From assembly GCF_018325905.1 (NCBI RefSeq), contig NZ_AP021901.1:5642001-5706000 (forward strand): a DNA stretch of 64,000 nucleotides, written 5' to 3'. Below are positions 39,305 to 48,961 of this stretch, piece by piece (position 1 is the stretch's first letter; every line of letters begins with the position of its first letter). Source of the stretch: Pseudomonas sp. St316 (GTDB lineage Bacteria; Pseudomonadota; Gammaproteobacteria; Pseudomonadales; Pseudomonadaceae). The notes beneath the pieces are model-generated. The model ran no database searches. It was not told the origin of the DNA and saw only the letters and a list, made by a program, of their open reading frames with translations. The translations under genes were made by a program, and so were the position numbers.

Positions 39305-40906
39305 ATGCGCCATACCTTGGTTTTTTCCGCATTGCTGGGCACCGGCCTGTTGGCCGCGACGTCTGTGGCCGAGGCCGCCGCCGGCAGCCTGGTATTTTGT
39401 TCCGAAGGCAGCCCTGCCGGTTTCGACACCGCGCAATACACCACGGCCACCGACAACGATGCCGCCGAGCCGCTGTACAACCGCCTGGCCGAGTTTGAAA
39501 AAGGCGCGACCAATGTCGTCCCAGGCCTGGCGACCCGTTGGGACATTTCCGAAGACGGCCTGAAGTACACGTTTCACCTGCGCGAAGGCGTGAAGTTTCA
39601 TACCACCGACTACTTCACACCGACCCGGGATTTCAACGCCGACGACGTGCTGTTCACCTTCAACCGCATGCTCGATCCGCAGCACCCGTTCCGCAAGGCC
39701 TACCCTACCGAGTTCCCGTACTTCAACGGCATGAGCCTGAACAAGAACATCGCCAAGGTGGAAGCGACCGGGCCGTTGACCGTGGTCATGACCCTCAACA
39801 GCGTGGACGCCGCGTTCATCCAGAACATCGCCATGAGTTTCGCCGCCATCCTGTCGGCCGAATACGCCGACCAGCTGCTCAAGAGCGGCAAGCCGAGCGA
39901 CATCAACCAGAAGCCGATCGGCACCGGGCCGTTCGAGTTCAAGAGCTACCAGAAAGACTCCAACATCCGCTACGTCGCCAATAAGCAGTACTGGGCGCCG
40001 GAGCGGGTCAAGCTGGATAACCTGATTTTCTCCATCAACACCGATGCGTCGGTGCGGGTGCAGAAGCTCAAGGCCAACGAATGCCAGGTCACCCTGCATC
40101 CGCGTCCGGCGGACGTACCGGCCTTGAAGAACGACCCCAAGCTGCAGTTGATCGAGAAGCCCGGTTTCAATCTGGGCTACATCGCCTATAACACCCGCCA
40201 CAAGCCATTCGACCAGGTCGAAGTGCGCCAGGCGCTGGACATGGCGGTGAACAAGCAAAGCATCCTCAATGCCGTGTACCAGGGCGCGGGACAACTGGCG
40301 GTCAACGCCATGCCGCCGACCCAGTGGTCCTATGACGACACGATCAAGGACACCGCCTACAACCCGGAAAAGGCCAAAGAGCTGCTCAAGGCCGCCGGGG
40401 TCAAGGAAGGCACCGAAATCACCCTCTGGGCCATGCCCGTACAGCGTCCGTACAACCCCAACGCCAAGCTGATGGCCGAGATGCTCCAGGCCGACTGGGC
40501 GAAGATCGGCCTGAAGGTGAAGATCGTCAGCTACGAATGGGGCGAGTACATCAAGCGCACCAAGAACGGCGAGCACGACATCAGCCTGATCGGCTGGACC
40601 GGCGACAACGGCGACCCGGACAACTGGCTGGGCACGCTGTACAGCTGCGACGCCATTGGCGGCAACAACTACTCCATGTGGTGTGACCAGGATTACGACA
40701 AGCTGATCAAGCAGGCCAAGGTCGTCACCGACCGCGACCAGCGCACCGTGCTCTACAAACAGGCCCAGCAGTTGCTCAAGCAGCAAGTGCCGATCACCCC
40801 TGTTGCCCACTCGACGGTCAACCAGCCGCTGAGTGCCAAAGTCGAAGGGTTCAAGGTCAGCCCCTTCGGTCGTAACGTGTTCTCGGGCGTCAGCCTGAAC
40901 CCATAA
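39305..40906 (+). CDS. Periplasmic peptide-binding protein (DppA-like, paralogue 3)
   Basis: 533 residues with a signal peptide ending AEA (about residue 24). Family 5 solute-binding protein with 'LVFCSEGSPAGFDTAQYTTA', 'IGTGPFEFKSYQKDSNIRYV' and 'TGDNGDPDNWLGTLYSCDAI'. Paralogue 2 is its closest relative in the window. It directly precedes the OprD-family porin gene; in P. aeruginosa, as I remember the order, dppA3 stands before opdP. Confidence 0.92.
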   Translation: MRHTLVFSALLGTGLLAATSVAEAAAGSLVFCSEGSPAGFDTAQYTTATDNDAAEPLYNRLAEFEKGATNVVPGLATRWDISEDGLKYTFHLREGVKFHTTDYFTPTRDFNADDVLFTFNRMLDPQHPFRKAYPTEFPYFNGMSLNKNIAKVEATGPLTVVMTLNSVDAAFIQNIAMSFAAILSAEYADQLLKSGKPSDINQKPIGTGPFEFKSYQKDSNIRYVANKQYWAPERVKLDNLIFSINTDASVRVQKLKANECQVTLHPRPADVPALKNDPKLQLIEKPGFNLGYIAYNTRHKPFDQVEVRQALDMAVNKQSILNAVYQGAGQLAVNAMPPTQWSYDDTIKDTAYNPEKAKELLKAAGVKEGTEITLWAMPVQRPYNPNAKLMAEMLQADWAKIGLKVKIVSYEWGEYIKRTKNGEHDISLIGWTGDNGDPDNWLGTLYSCDAIGGNNYSMWCDQDYDKLIKQAKVVTDRDQRTVLYKQAQQLLKQQVPITPVAHSTVNQPLSAKVEGFKVSPFGRNVFSGVSLNP

Positions 40907-40923
40907 CCGTATAGCCACGCAGC

Positions 40924-40946
40924 GAGGGTTTCCTTTGGAAGCCCTC
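40924..40946. terminator. Hairpin after the third binding-protein gene
   Basis: GAGGGTTTCC and GGAAGCCCTC form a 10-bp stem with one G-T pair around TTT. It lies 17 bp past the stop codon; no T-run follows, so termination may be partial. Confidence 0.55.
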
Positions 40947-41076
40947 ACGCAGACGTCTTGCCTGAATTCGCCGATCAGGTGCCATGCAAACGTTTGCGAT
41001 CTGTAAATGAGTTGTAAAACCCGATAGCCGTATCACCAAAAAAGACCGGCATTAAAAAAGCAAAGGAGCGTTACCG

Positions 41077-42498
41077 ATGAAACTGAGCAGCACCGCGATA
41101 CTGGCCCTGGCCATCAGCAGCATCACCGCGACGGCGTATGCTGAATCTGTCAGTCAGGAATTCGTCCCTACCGCGCTGGCCGACAGCAGCGCCCAGAGCG
41201 AAGCAAAAGGTTTCATCGATGGGCAAAGCCTGGGGGGCACGACTCGTAACTGGTACGCCAACGAGTTGAAACGTCGTGATGACCGATTCAGCTACAAACC
41301 AAACAGTGTAAAAAATGACCCGTCCGTACCGGCTACTCCCATTGCTCGTCGCATCAACTGGGTTCAGGGCACTATCGTCAACTACACGTCCGGCTTTACC
41401 CAAGGCACCATCGGCGTCAGCACTGAAGTAGCCGCCTACAACGCTGTCGTTCTGGACCAGGATCGCAAGCACATCGCCGGTGGTTCCAACCGCACCCTGG
41501 CGGACAACAACGGTGATGCCGTGGACCAGTGGAGCAAGCTGGGCCTGGCCAACGTCAAGTTCCGTGCATCGAACACGACGCTGACCGCAGGTCGCCAGAA
41601 CTTCAGTACGCCAATCGTTGATGTCATCGGTAACCGTGCACTGCCTTCTAGCTTTGAAGGTATCAGCCTGCACAGTGAAGAATTCAACAACCTGTCGTTC
41701 GACCTGGCCGGTTTCGATCGCGTTTCGCCACGGACCGAGCAGAGCCTGTCGAAATTCCGCAGTGAATATTCCGCTACCGGCGTGGAAACCGACAAGGTCT
41801 ACACCGCCGGCCTGAACTACCAACCGTTCAAAAGCCTGAAAACCAGCCTGTATGGCGCCAAAGTCGAAGACTTCTGGAACCAATACTACTTCGGTGCTAC
41901 CCACGAGCTCGGGGACAGTCAGGTGCTGAGCCTGACCACCGGCCTGAACTATTACAAAACCGTCGATGAAGGCAAAAAGCTGATGGGGAATATCGACAAC
42001 GATACCTACTCCCTGTCCCTCGGCCTTGCTCACCAGGCTCACAGCCTGACCTTCTCCTACCAGGAAGTGAACGGCGACGAGTACTTCGACTACCTGCATG
42101 AAACCAACGGCATCTACCTGGCCAACTCCCTGCTGTCGGACTTCAACAGCCCGAACGAGAAATCCTTTCAGATTGCCTACGGCCTCAACATGGCCGAATA
42201 CGGCGTGCCTGGCCTTAAGTTCAACATCTATCAAGCGCGCGGTTGGGGCATTGACGGTACTCACTACCGCGGTACGGCTTACACCGATCCAGGTGCCAAG
42301 CGTGGCGACTTGAGCCTGATGGACGGTGAAAGCCACTACGAATATGGCATCGGTGCCTCTTACGCAGTGCAAAGCGGCCCGCTAAAGGCCACCGCCATTC
42401 GTGCGACCTACACCACTCACCGCGCCAGCGAACACCAGGCGGATGGCAACATCAACGAGTTCCGCCTGGTCACCACCATCCCGTTCAACATTCTCTAA
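41077..42498 (+). CDS. opdP: OprD-family porin, probable peptide porin OpdP
   Basis: 473 residues with a signal peptide ending AYA (about residue 23). It is an OprD/OccD-type 18-strand outer-membrane porin: 'AKGFIDGQSLGGTTRNWYAN', 'RINWVQGTIVNYTSGFTQGT' and the C-terminal aromatic strand 'NEFRLVTTIPFNIL'. Flanking by dppA-like genes and dppBCDF matches P. aeruginosa opdP, which takes up glycine-glutamate and related dipeptides. The coding sequence is less GC-rich than its neighbours, as porin genes often are. Confidence 0.88.
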   Translation: MKLSSTAILALAISSITATAYAESVSQEFVPTALADSSAQSEAKGFIDGQSLGGTTRNWYANELKRRDDRFSYKPNSVKNDPSVPATPIARRINWVQGTIVNYTSGFTQGTIGVSTEVAAYNAVVLDQDRKHIAGGSNRTLADNNGDAVDQWSKLGLANVKFRASNTTLTAGRQNFSTPIVDVIGNRALPSSFEGISLHSEEFNNLSFDLAGFDRVSPRTEQSLSKFRSEYSATGVETDKVYTAGLNYQPFKSLKTSLYGAKVEDFWNQYYFGATHELGDSQVLSLTTGLNYYKTVDEGKKLMGNIDNDTYSLSLGLAHQAHSLTFSYQEVNGDEYFDYLHETNGIYLANSLLSDFNSPNEKSFQIAYGLNMAEYGVPGLKFNIYQARGWGIDGTHYRGTAYTDPGAKRGDLSLMDGESHYEYGIGASYAVQSGPLKATAIRATYTTHRASEHQADGNINEFRLVTTIPFNIL

Positions 42499-42504
42499 AC
42501 TGCC

Positions 42505-42544
42505 ACCGGGCGGTCGACTCACAAGGTCGCCCGCCCGGTCTTTT
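42505..42544 (+). terminator. Terminator after the porin gene
   Basis: ACCGGGCGG (42505) and CCGCCCGGT (42531) form a 9-bp stem, with inner GTCG/CGAC-like pairs, followed by C and TTTT. It lies directly after the porin stop codon. Confidence 0.75.
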
Positions 42545-42573
42545 GCCATTGACCCGATTGCAGAGGATTGACG

Positions 42574-44169
42574 ATGAACATGATTCCCCTACGCGCCGCC
42601 ATCGCCGCCGCGTTGCTGAGTGTCGCCGTTGGCGCCACGGCCAAGCCCCTGGTGGTTTGCACGGAAGCCAGCCCGGAAGGCTTCGACATGGTCCAGTACA
42701 CGACTGCAGTCACCGCCGACGCCGTGGCGGAAACCATTTTCAATCGCCTGGCCGATTTCAAGCCCGGCACCACCGAAGTGATTCCGGCCCTGGCCGAATC
42801 CTGGGACATCAGTGAGGATGGCCTGACGTACACCTTCCACCTGCGCAAGGGCGTCAAGTTCCACACCACCGAATACTTCAAGCCGACCCGCGACATGAAC
42901 GCCGACGACGTGGTCTGGAGCTTCCAGCGCCAGCTGGACCCGAACCACCCGTGGCACAAGCTGTCGAGCGTGGGCTTCCCCTACTTTGAAAGCATGGGCT
43001 TCAAGGAACTGCTCAAAAGCGTCGAGAAAGTCGACGAGCACACGGTCAAGTTCAGCCTGACCCGCCGCGAAGCGCCGTTCCTGGCCGACATCGCCATGGC
43101 CTTCTCCTCGATCTACCCGGCCGAATACGCCGACCAATTGCTCAAGGCAGGCAAGGCCGGCGACCTCAACAGCAAACCGGTCGGCACCGGGCCGTTCGTC
43201 TTCCAGCGCTACAACAAGGACGCCCAGGTGCGCTTCAAGGCCAACCCGGACTACTTCCGTGGCAAGCCGCCAGCCGATGCGCTGGTATTGGCCATCGCCA
43301 CCGACAACAACGTGCGCATGCAGAAGCTCAAGACCAATGAGTGCCAGATCGCGCTGTACCCCAAACCCGATGACATCCCCAGCATCAAGAAAGACCCGAA
43401 CCTGAAGGTCGCCGAGCTGGACGCGATGACTGTCTCCTACACCGCCCTGAACACCAGCCACAAATACATGAGCGACGTGCGGGTGCGCAAAGCCATCGAC
43501 CTGGCCTTCGACAAGGCAGCCTACGTCAACGCGCTGTTCGGCAAGGGCAACGCCACCGTGGCGGTCAACCCCTACCCACCGACACTGCTGGGCTTCAACC
43601 ACGACCTGAAGAACCCGCCTCATGACTTGGACAAGGCCCGTCAGTTGCTCAAGGAAGCCGGCGTTCCGGAAGGCACCGTGTTCACCCTGTTCACCCGCAA
43701 CGGCGGCGGCCCGACCAACCCCAACCCGATGCTCGGCGCGCAGATGATGCAGGCCGACCTGGCGAAGGTCGGGATCAAGGTCGACATCCGCGTGATGGAA
43801 TGGGGCGAAATGCTCAAGCGCGCGAAAAACGGCGAGCACGACATGGTCTCCGCCGGATGGGCGGGCGACAACGGCGACCCGGACAACTTCCTGACGCCTA
43901 TGCTCAGTTGCGAGGCGGCCAAGAACGGCGAAAACTACGCGCGCTGGTGCAACGAGAAATTCCAGGCGCTGATCGACCAGGCTCGCGCCACAGTGAACCC
44001 CGAGGAGCGCATCAAGCTCTATGAACAGGCCCAGGTGATTTTCAACCAGGACCAACCGTGGATCAGCATGGCCCACACCCGCATGTTTACTGCAATGCGC
44101 AATAACGTAGAGGGTTATGTGATTAGCCCGCTCACCACCAACAACTTCGCCACCACCCAGGTGAAGTAG
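42574..44169 (+). CDS. dppA: Dipeptide-binding protein DppA (paralogue 4)
   Basis: 531 residues from the ATG at 42574 (MNMIPLRAAIAAALLSVAVG), after AGAGGA. Family 5 binding protein, more distant from paralogues 1-3 and closer to the enterobacterial DppA type: 'LVVCTEASPEGFDMVQYTTA', 'FHLRKGVKFHTTEYFKPTRD' and 'PGWAGDNGDPDNFLTPML'-like end segments. Being next to dppB it is the likely primary receptor of the permease; DppA also serves haem and dipeptide uptake in other bacteria. Confidence 0.93.
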   Translation: MNMIPLRAAIAAALLSVAVGATAKPLVVCTEASPEGFDMVQYTTAVTADAVAETIFNRLADFKPGTTEVIPALAESWDISEDGLTYTFHLRKGVKFHTTEYFKPTRDMNADDVVWSFQRQLDPNHPWHKLSSVGFPYFESMGFKELLKSVEKVDEHTVKFSLTRREAPFLADIAMAFSSIYPAEYADQLLKAGKAGDLNSKPVGTGPFVFQRYNKDAQVRFKANPDYFRGKPPADALVLAIATDNNVRMQKLKTNECQIALYPKPDDIPSIKKDPNLKVAELDAMTVSYTALNTSHKYMSDVRVRKAIDLAFDKAAYVNALFGKGNATVAVNPYPPTLLGFNHDLKNPPHDLDKARQLLKEAGVPEGTVFTLFTRNGGGPTNPNPMLGAQMMQADLAKVGIKVDIRVMEWGEMLKRAKNGEHDMVSAGWAGDNGDPDNFLTPMLSCEAAKNGENYARWCNEKFQALIDQARATVNPEERIKLYEQAQVIFNQDQPWISMAHTRMFTAMRNNVEGYVISPLTTNNFATTQVK

Positions 44170-44179
44170 ATAAGAAAAC

Positions 44180-44212
44180 GCCCGGCCGCTCTTGACCCAA
44201 GAGTGGCCGGGC
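44180..44212 (+). terminator. Large hairpin between dppA and dppB
   Basis: GCCCGGCC...GGCCGGGC with an inner CTCTTG/CAAGAG extension forms a stem of about 14 pairs interrupted by one G-T mismatch. No T-run follows. It probably stabilises the binding-protein mRNA and lowers permease expression. Confidence 0.7.
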
Positions 44213-44244
44213 ACGCCTAACCGGCTGATGAGGTACACCTGAAG

Positions 44245-45255
44245 ATGTTTAGTTTTATTGCCCGCCGACTGGGATTACTGATCCCCACGTTCTTCGGCAT
44301 CACCTTGCTGACCTTCGCGTTGATTCGCATGATCCCCGGCGACCCCGTGGAAGTGATGATGGGCGAACGTCGGGTCGATCCCGAAATGCATGCACAGGCA
44401 ATGGAACGCCTTGGCCTCAATAAACCGCTGTATGCCCAGTACCTGGACTACATCGGCAAACTGGCCCACGGCGATCTCGGCGAATCGCTGCGTACCCGTG
44501 AAAGCGTATGGACCGAGTTCAGCTCCCTGTTTCCCGCGACCCTGGAACTGTCCATGGCCGCCCTGTTGTTCGCCGGTATCCTGGGTCTTTTGGCCGGGGT
44601 GATCGCGGCACTCAAGCGAGGATCCCTGTTCGACCATGGGGTGATGGGCATCTCCCTGGCGGGGTATTCGATGCCGATCTTCTGGTGGGGCCTGATCCTG
44701 ATCATGTTCTTCTCGGTGTCCCTGGGCTGGACGCCGGTATCGGGACGGATCGACCTGCTCTACGACATCGAGCCGAAAACCGGCTTCATGCTGATCGACA
44801 CCCTGCTCGCCGATGAGCCGGGCGCATTCCTCGACGCCTTGCACCACCTGATCCTGCCGGCCATCGTGCTGGGCACCATTCCGCTGGCGGTGATCGCCCG
44901 CATGACCCGCTCCTCGATGCTCGAAGTGCTGCGCGAGGACTACATCCGCACCGCCAAGGCCAAGGGCCTTTCGCCGTCGCGCGTGGTGTTCGTGCATGGC
45001 TTGCGCAACGCACTGATCCCGGTGCTGACCGTGGTCGGCCTGCAGGTCGGCACGCTGCTGGCCGGTGCGGTCCTGACCGAAACGATCTTCTCCTGGCCGG
45101 GCATCGGCAAGTGGCTGATCGAAGCCATCGGCGCCCGGGACTATCCCGTGGTGCAGAACGGCATCCTGTTAATCGCCTGCCTGGTGATTCTGGTCAACTT
45201 CGTCGTGGACATCCTCTACGGCTTTGCCAACCCACGCATCCGTCACCAGCGCTGA
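44245..45255 (+). CDS. dppB: Dipeptide ABC permease DppB
   Basis: 336 residues with six transmembrane helices, starting MFSFIARRLGLLIPTFFGIT. Typical DppB motifs: 'RMIPGDPVEVMMGERRVDPE' and the EAA-loop 'EDYIRTAKAKGLSPSRVVF'. Inner-membrane subunit of the dipeptide importer. It follows dppA after the hairpin and ends 10 bp before the dppC start. Confidence 0.96.
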   Translation: MFSFIARRLGLLIPTFFGITLLTFALIRMIPGDPVEVMMGERRVDPEMHAQAMERLGLNKPLYAQYLDYIGKLAHGDLGESLRTRESVWTEFSSLFPATLELSMAALLFAGILGLLAGVIAALKRGSLFDHGVMGISLAGYSMPIFWWGLILIMFFSVSLGWTPVSGRIDLLYDIEPKTGFMLIDTLLADEPGAFLDALHHLILPAIVLGTIPLAVIARMTRSSMLEVLREDYIRTAKAKGLSPSRVVFVHGLRNALIPVLTVVGLQVGTLLAGAVLTETIFSWPGIGKWLIEAIGARDYPVVQNGILLIACLVILVNFVVDILYGFANPRIRHQR

Positions 45256-45265
45256 GATCAAAACC

Positions 45266-46177
45266 ATGAGTACTCCAACTACCGCGGTAGCAGTCGATCA
45301 AAGCCTGCTGTACCCGTCTCCGTACAAAGAATTCTGGCACGCGTTTTCCCGCAACAAGGGCGCCGTGGCCGGGCTGCTGTTCATGATCCTGGTGGTGTTC
45401 TGCGCGCTCTTCGCGCCGTGGGTCGCGCCCCACGACCCGAGCGAACAGTACCGCGACTTCCTGCTGACGCCGCCGGCCTGGCTCGAAGGCGGACAGATCC
45501 AGTTCCTGCTGGGCACCGACGAACTGGGCCGCGACCTGCTCTCGCGCCTGATCCAGGGTTCGCGCCTGTCGCTGCTGATCGGCTTGTCGTCGGTGGTGAT
45601 GTCGCTGATCCCGGGCATCCTGCTGGGCCTGTTCGCCGGGTTCTTCCCGCGCATCCTCGGCCCGACCATCATGCGCCTGATGGACATCATGCTCGCCCTG
45701 CCCTCGCTGCTGCTGGCCGTGGCGATCGTTGCCATCCTCGGCCCTGGCCTGATCAACACCGTGATCGCCATCGCCATCGTCTCGTTGCCGTCCTACGTGC
45801 GCCTGACCCGCGCCGCCGTGATGGGCGAACTGAACCGCGACTACGTGACCGCCGCCCGCCTGGCCGGCGCCGGCCTGCCACGCCTGATGTTCATCACCGT
45901 GCTGCCCAACTGCATGGCGCCGCTGATCGTGCAGGCGACCTTGAGCTTTTCCTCGGCGATCCTCGACGCCGCCGCCCTGGGCTTCCTCGGCCTCGGCGTA
46001 CAACCGCCAACGCCTGAGTGGGGCACCATGCTGGCCTCGGCCCGCGACTACATCGAACGCGCCTGGTGGGTCGTGAGCCTGCCTGGCTTGACCATTTTGC
46101 TCAGCGTGCTGGCAATCAACCTGATGGGCGACGGACTGCGCGATGCGCTGGACCCGAAACTCAAGAATGCCGCCTGA
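45266..46177 (+). CDS. dppC: Dipeptide ABC permease DppC
   Basis: 303 residues from the ATG at 45266 ([20 protein letters not shown]), with an N-terminal OppC_N segment and six helices. It shows '[20 protein letters not shown]' and the EAA-loop '[20 protein letters not shown]'. It pairs with DppB to form the translocation pore. Confidence 0.96.
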   Translation: MSTPTTAVAVDQSLLYPSPYKEFWHAFSRNKGAVAGLLFMILVVFCALFAPWVAPHDPSEQYRDFLLTPPAWLEGGQIQFLLGTDELGRDLLSRLIQGSRLSLLIGLSSVVMSLIPGILLGLFAGFFPRILGPTIMRLMDIMLALPSLLLAVAIVAILGPGLINTVIAIAIVSLPSYVRLTRAAVMGELNRDYVTAARLAGAGLPRLMFITVLPNCMAPLIVQATLSFSSAILDAAALGFLGLGVQPPTPEWGTMLASARDYIERAWWVVSLPGLTILLSVLAINLMGDGLRDALDPKLKNAA

Positions 46178-46187
46178 GGAGATTCCC

Positions 46188-47156
46188 ATGTCACTGCTAG
46201 AAATCAAGAATCTCAATGTCCGCTTCGGCGACGCCACCGCCGTGCCGGTGGTCGACGGCCTGGACCTGAGCGTGGAAAAAGGCGAAGTCCTGGCCATCGT
46301 CGGCGAATCGGGCTCGGGTAAATCCGTGACCATGATGGCGCTGATGGGCCTGATCGAGCACCCTGGCATCGTCACCGCCGACGCGCTGAACTTCGACGGC
46401 AAGAACATGCTCAAGCTGAGCAACCGCCAGCGTCGGCAGATCGTCGGCAAAGACCTGGCGATGGTCTTCCAGGACCCGATGACCGCGCTCAACCCCAGCT
46501 ACACCGTGGGCTTCCAGATCGAAGAAGTACTGCGCCTGCACCTGAAGATGTCCGGCAAGGCGGCCCGCAAGCGCGCCATCGAGCTGCTGGAAAAAGTCGA
46601 GATCCCGGGTGCCGCCAGCCGCATGGACGCCTACCCGCATCAACTCTCCGGCGGTATGAGCCAGCGCGTGGCAATCGCCATGGCCATTGCCGGCGAGCCG
46701 AAGCTGTTGATCGCCGACGAACCGACCACCGCCCTGGACGTGACCATCCAGGCACAGATCATGGACCTGCTGCTGGCCCTGCAAAAAGAGCAGGACATGG
46801 GCCTGGTACTGATCACCCACGACCTCGCCGTGGTCGCCGAGACCGCCCAGCGTGTGTGCGTGATGTACGCCGGCCAGGCCGTGGAAGTAGGCCAGGTGCC
46901 GCAGCTGTTCGACATCCCGGCCCACCCCTACAGCGAAGCGCTGCTGGCGGCGATTCCGGAACACAGCATGGGTGCCGAGCGCCTGGCGACCTTGCCCGGC
47001 ATCGTGCCCGGTCGCTACGACCGCCCGCAGGGCTGCCTGCTGTCGCCGCGCTGCCCGTACGTGCAGGACAACTGCCGTCAGCAACGCCCCGCCCTCGATC
47101 CGAAATCCAACAGCCTCGCCCGCTGCTTCTACCCGCTTAACCAGGAGGTGGCATGA
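46188..47156 (+). CDS. dppD: Dipeptide ABC ATPase DppD
   Basis: 322 residues from the ATG at 46188 ([15 protein letters not shown]). Walker [10 protein letters not shown]-loop '[16 protein letters not shown]', signature [12 protein letters not shown], Walker B '[14 protein letters not shown]' and H-loop ITHD. The C-terminal oligopeptide domain has the cysteine group '[14 protein letters not shown]', which binds an iron-sulfur cluster in relatives. The stop codon overlaps the dppF start. Confidence 0.96.
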   Translation: MSLLEIKNLNVRFGDATAVPVVDGLDLSVEKGEVLAIVGESGSGKSVTMMALMGLIEHPGIVTADALNFDGKNMLKLSNRQRRQIVGKDLAMVFQDPMTALNPSYTVGFQIEEVLRLHLKMSGKAARKRAIELLEKVEIPGAASRMDAYPHQLSGGMSQRVAIAMAIAGEPKLLIADEPTTALDVTIQAQIMDLLLALQKEQDMGLVLITHDLAVVAETAQRVCVMYAGQAVEVGQVPQLFDIPAHPYSEALLAAIPEHSMGAERLATLPGIVPGRYDRPQGCLLSPRCPYVQDNCRQQRPALDPKSNSLARCFYPLNQEVA

Positions 47157-48136
47157 TGGCCGTCGTACTTACCGCCCGTGACCTGACCCGTCATTACGAA
47201 GTGTCCCGTGGCATGTTCAAGGGCCATGCGACCGTGCGTGCCCTCAACGGTGTGTCGTTCGAGCTGGAGGCCGGCAAGACCCTGGCCGTGGTCGGCGAAT
47301 CCGGTTGCGGCAAATCCACCCTCGCCCGGGCCCTGACGCTGATCGAAGAGCCGTCCTCCGGTTCCCTGAAGATCGCCGGCCAGGAAGTGACCGGCGCCAA
47401 CAAGGCCGAACGCAAGCAACTGCGCAAAGACGTGCAGATGGTCTTCCAGAGCCCCTATGCATCCCTTAACCCGCGGCAGAAGATCGGCGATCAACTGGCC
47501 GAGCCACTGCTGATCAACACCAACCTGTCGGCCACCGAGCGCCGGGAAAAGGTCCAGGCGATGATGAAGCAGGTGGGCCTGCGCCCCGAGCATTACCAGC
47601 GCTACCCGCACATGTTCTCCGGCGGCCAGCGCCAGCGCATCGCCCTGGCCCGCGCCATGATGCTGCAACCCAAGGTGCTGGTGGCGGACGAACCGACCTC
47701 GGCGCTGGACGTGTCGATCCAGGCCCAGGTGCTGAACCTGTTCATGGACTTGCAGGAGGAATTCAACACCGCCTACGTGTTCATCTCCCACAACCTGGCG
47801 GTAGTCCAGCACGTGGCCGATGACGTGATGGTGATGTACCTCGGGCGCCCGGTGGAAATGGGCCCCAACGAAAACATCTACAGCCGCCCGCTGCACCCAT
47901 ACACCCAGGCGCTGCTGTCGGCCACCCCGACCATCCACCCGGACCCGAACAAGCCGAAGATCAAGATCGTCGGCGAACTGCCCAACCCGCTCAATCCGCC
48001 GTCCGGCTGCGCTTTCCACAAGCGTTGCCCGTACGCTACCGAGCGTTGCCAGACCGAGGAACCGGCGTTGCGGCCGCTCGATAATCGGCTGGTGGCGTGT
48101 CACTACGCCGAGCAGTTCCTCGACGGCGCGGCGTAA
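47153..48136 (+). CDS. dppF: Dipeptide ABC ATPase DppF
   Basis: 327 residues beginning at one of two adjacent ATGs (47153 or 47156) behind CCAGGAGGTGG. Walker [10 protein letters not shown], signature [12 protein letters not shown], Walker B '[14 protein letters not shown]', H-loop ISHN and the C-terminal '[16 protein letters not shown]'. Last gene of the dpp operon; a REP pair follows. Confidence 0.96.
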   Translation: MMAVVLTARDLTRHYEVSRGMFKGHATVRALNGVSFELEAGKTLAVVGESGCGKSTLARALTLIEEPSSGSLKIAGQEVTGANKAERKQLRKDVQMVFQSPYASLNPRQKIGDQLAEPLLINTNLSATERREKVQAMMKQVGLRPEHYQRYPHMFSGGQRQRIALARAMMLQPKVLVADEPTSALDVSIQAQVLNLFMDLQEEFNTAYVFISHNLAVVQHVADDVMVMYLGRPVEMGPNENIYSRPLHPYTQALLSATPTIHPDPNKPKIKIVGELPNPLNPPSGCAFHKRCPYATERCQTEEPALRPLDNRLVACHYAEQFLDGAA

Positions 48137-48158
48137 GGCTAAAAGGCAGAAAAAAACT

Positions 48159-48252
48159 TGTGGCGAGGGAGCTTGCTCCCGCTGGGCCGCGCAGCGGATC
48201 CTATTTTTTGGACCTGCTGCGCAGTCCAGCGGGAGCAAGCTCCCTCGCCACA
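48159..48252. repeat. Inverted repeat of the GTGGCGAGGG type
   Basis: TGTGGCGAGGGAGCTTGCTC at 48159 faces its complement ending CTCCCTCGCCACA at 48252. This REP variant (GTGGCGAGGG instead of GTGGGAGC) also occurs at 56485-56581. Confidence 0.88.
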
Positions 48253-48271
48253 GTTTTGCTGGGGGTCAGGA

Positions 48272-48532
48272 CTACGTCTGGCTGTCGCCCTCGTCACCTT
48301 CATCGCCTTCGTCACCCTCGTCGGTGTCCGGGTGGTCGATGGTTGAATCGTCATCGTCCTGGTCGCCGGGTTCCTGCTGTTCGGTTGCCGCTAGCGTCAT
48401 CTCCCCCTGCCCCACCTGGCCACCCCAGGCATGTTGCTCATGCTGGTCGCACTCGGCCCAGGCAAACGTCGAGCCCAGGGACAGCATCACCAGCACCTTC
48501 AGCAAAAACAGCATGCGTAGCACTTTGTTCAT
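48272..48532 (-). CDS. Small secreted acidic protein of unknown function
   Basis: 86 residues from the ATG at 48532 (AAGGAA ribosome binding site). A clear signal peptide (MNKVLRMLFLLKVLVMLSLG..., cleavage after AWA near residue 26) leaves a mature protein of about 60 residues ending in an Asp/Glu/Gly run with tandem DEG units. No family is recognised. It is probably periplasmic and could bind cations or nickel-like metals through the acidic tail and the His residues (HEQHAW), which is inference only. Confidence 0.75.
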   Translation of the reverse strand: MNKVLRMLFLLKVLVMLSLGSTFAWAECDQHEQHAWGGQVGQGEMTLAATEQQEPGDQDDDDSTIDHPDTDEGDEGDEGDEGDSQT

Positions 48533-48927
48533 AGCCTATTCCTTCTCTTGCGGATGAAAGCTTGGGCCTGAAGACTTGGGAAATCCAATACTGAACAGAC
48601 CGGTTCACCAGATATGATGCCCAAGCGGGGCCATAAATGCCTTGGCGCCACAGACGGGTTTCGAATAAGGCCTATCTCGAACGGTTATGACTGCGCTCTG
48701 TTGTGGGAGCGAGCCTGCTCGCGATGGCGGTGGGGCAGCTGCATGGACGCTGATTGAAACTCCGCTTTCGCGAGCAAGCTTTGCTCCCACACGTTAGGGC
48801 ACATGCCTCCGGCTCCTTTTAACGGCAGGCACCGAACCTACAGACAAATACCCAGTGACATGAACCGCCAGTTCCGGGGCTACATCGCCTTGCACCTTTG
48901 CCTACAACTCAGCCAGAATCCGCCGGC
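48533..48927. other. Intergenic stretch, mostly without recognised content
   Basis: About 395 bp between the small secreted protein and the leader promoter. It contains the REP pair at 48702-48791; the rest, including 48830-48927, shows no gene or site I can name. Confidence 0.5.
48702..48791. repeat. Inverted REP pair
   Basis: TGTGGGAGCGAGCCTGCTCG at 48702 and its inverted copy ending TTTGCTCCCACA at 48791. Confidence 0.88.
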
Positions 48928-48956
48928 TTGTGCGCCTTGGGGCGGGACTTTATGGT
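48928..48956 (+). promoter_or_regulatory. Sigma70-like promoter of the structured leader
   Basis: TTGTGC and TATGGT are separated by exactly 17 bases. Transcription would begin at about 48962, right where the series of hairpins starts. Confidence 0.65.
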
Positions 48957-48961
48957 TATCT

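Noticed and set aside
39152..40948. 598-residue minus-strand frame across the third binding-protein gene
   Set aside because: Mirror of a strongly expressed, codon-biased gene; similar mirrors occur behind every dppA-like gene here.
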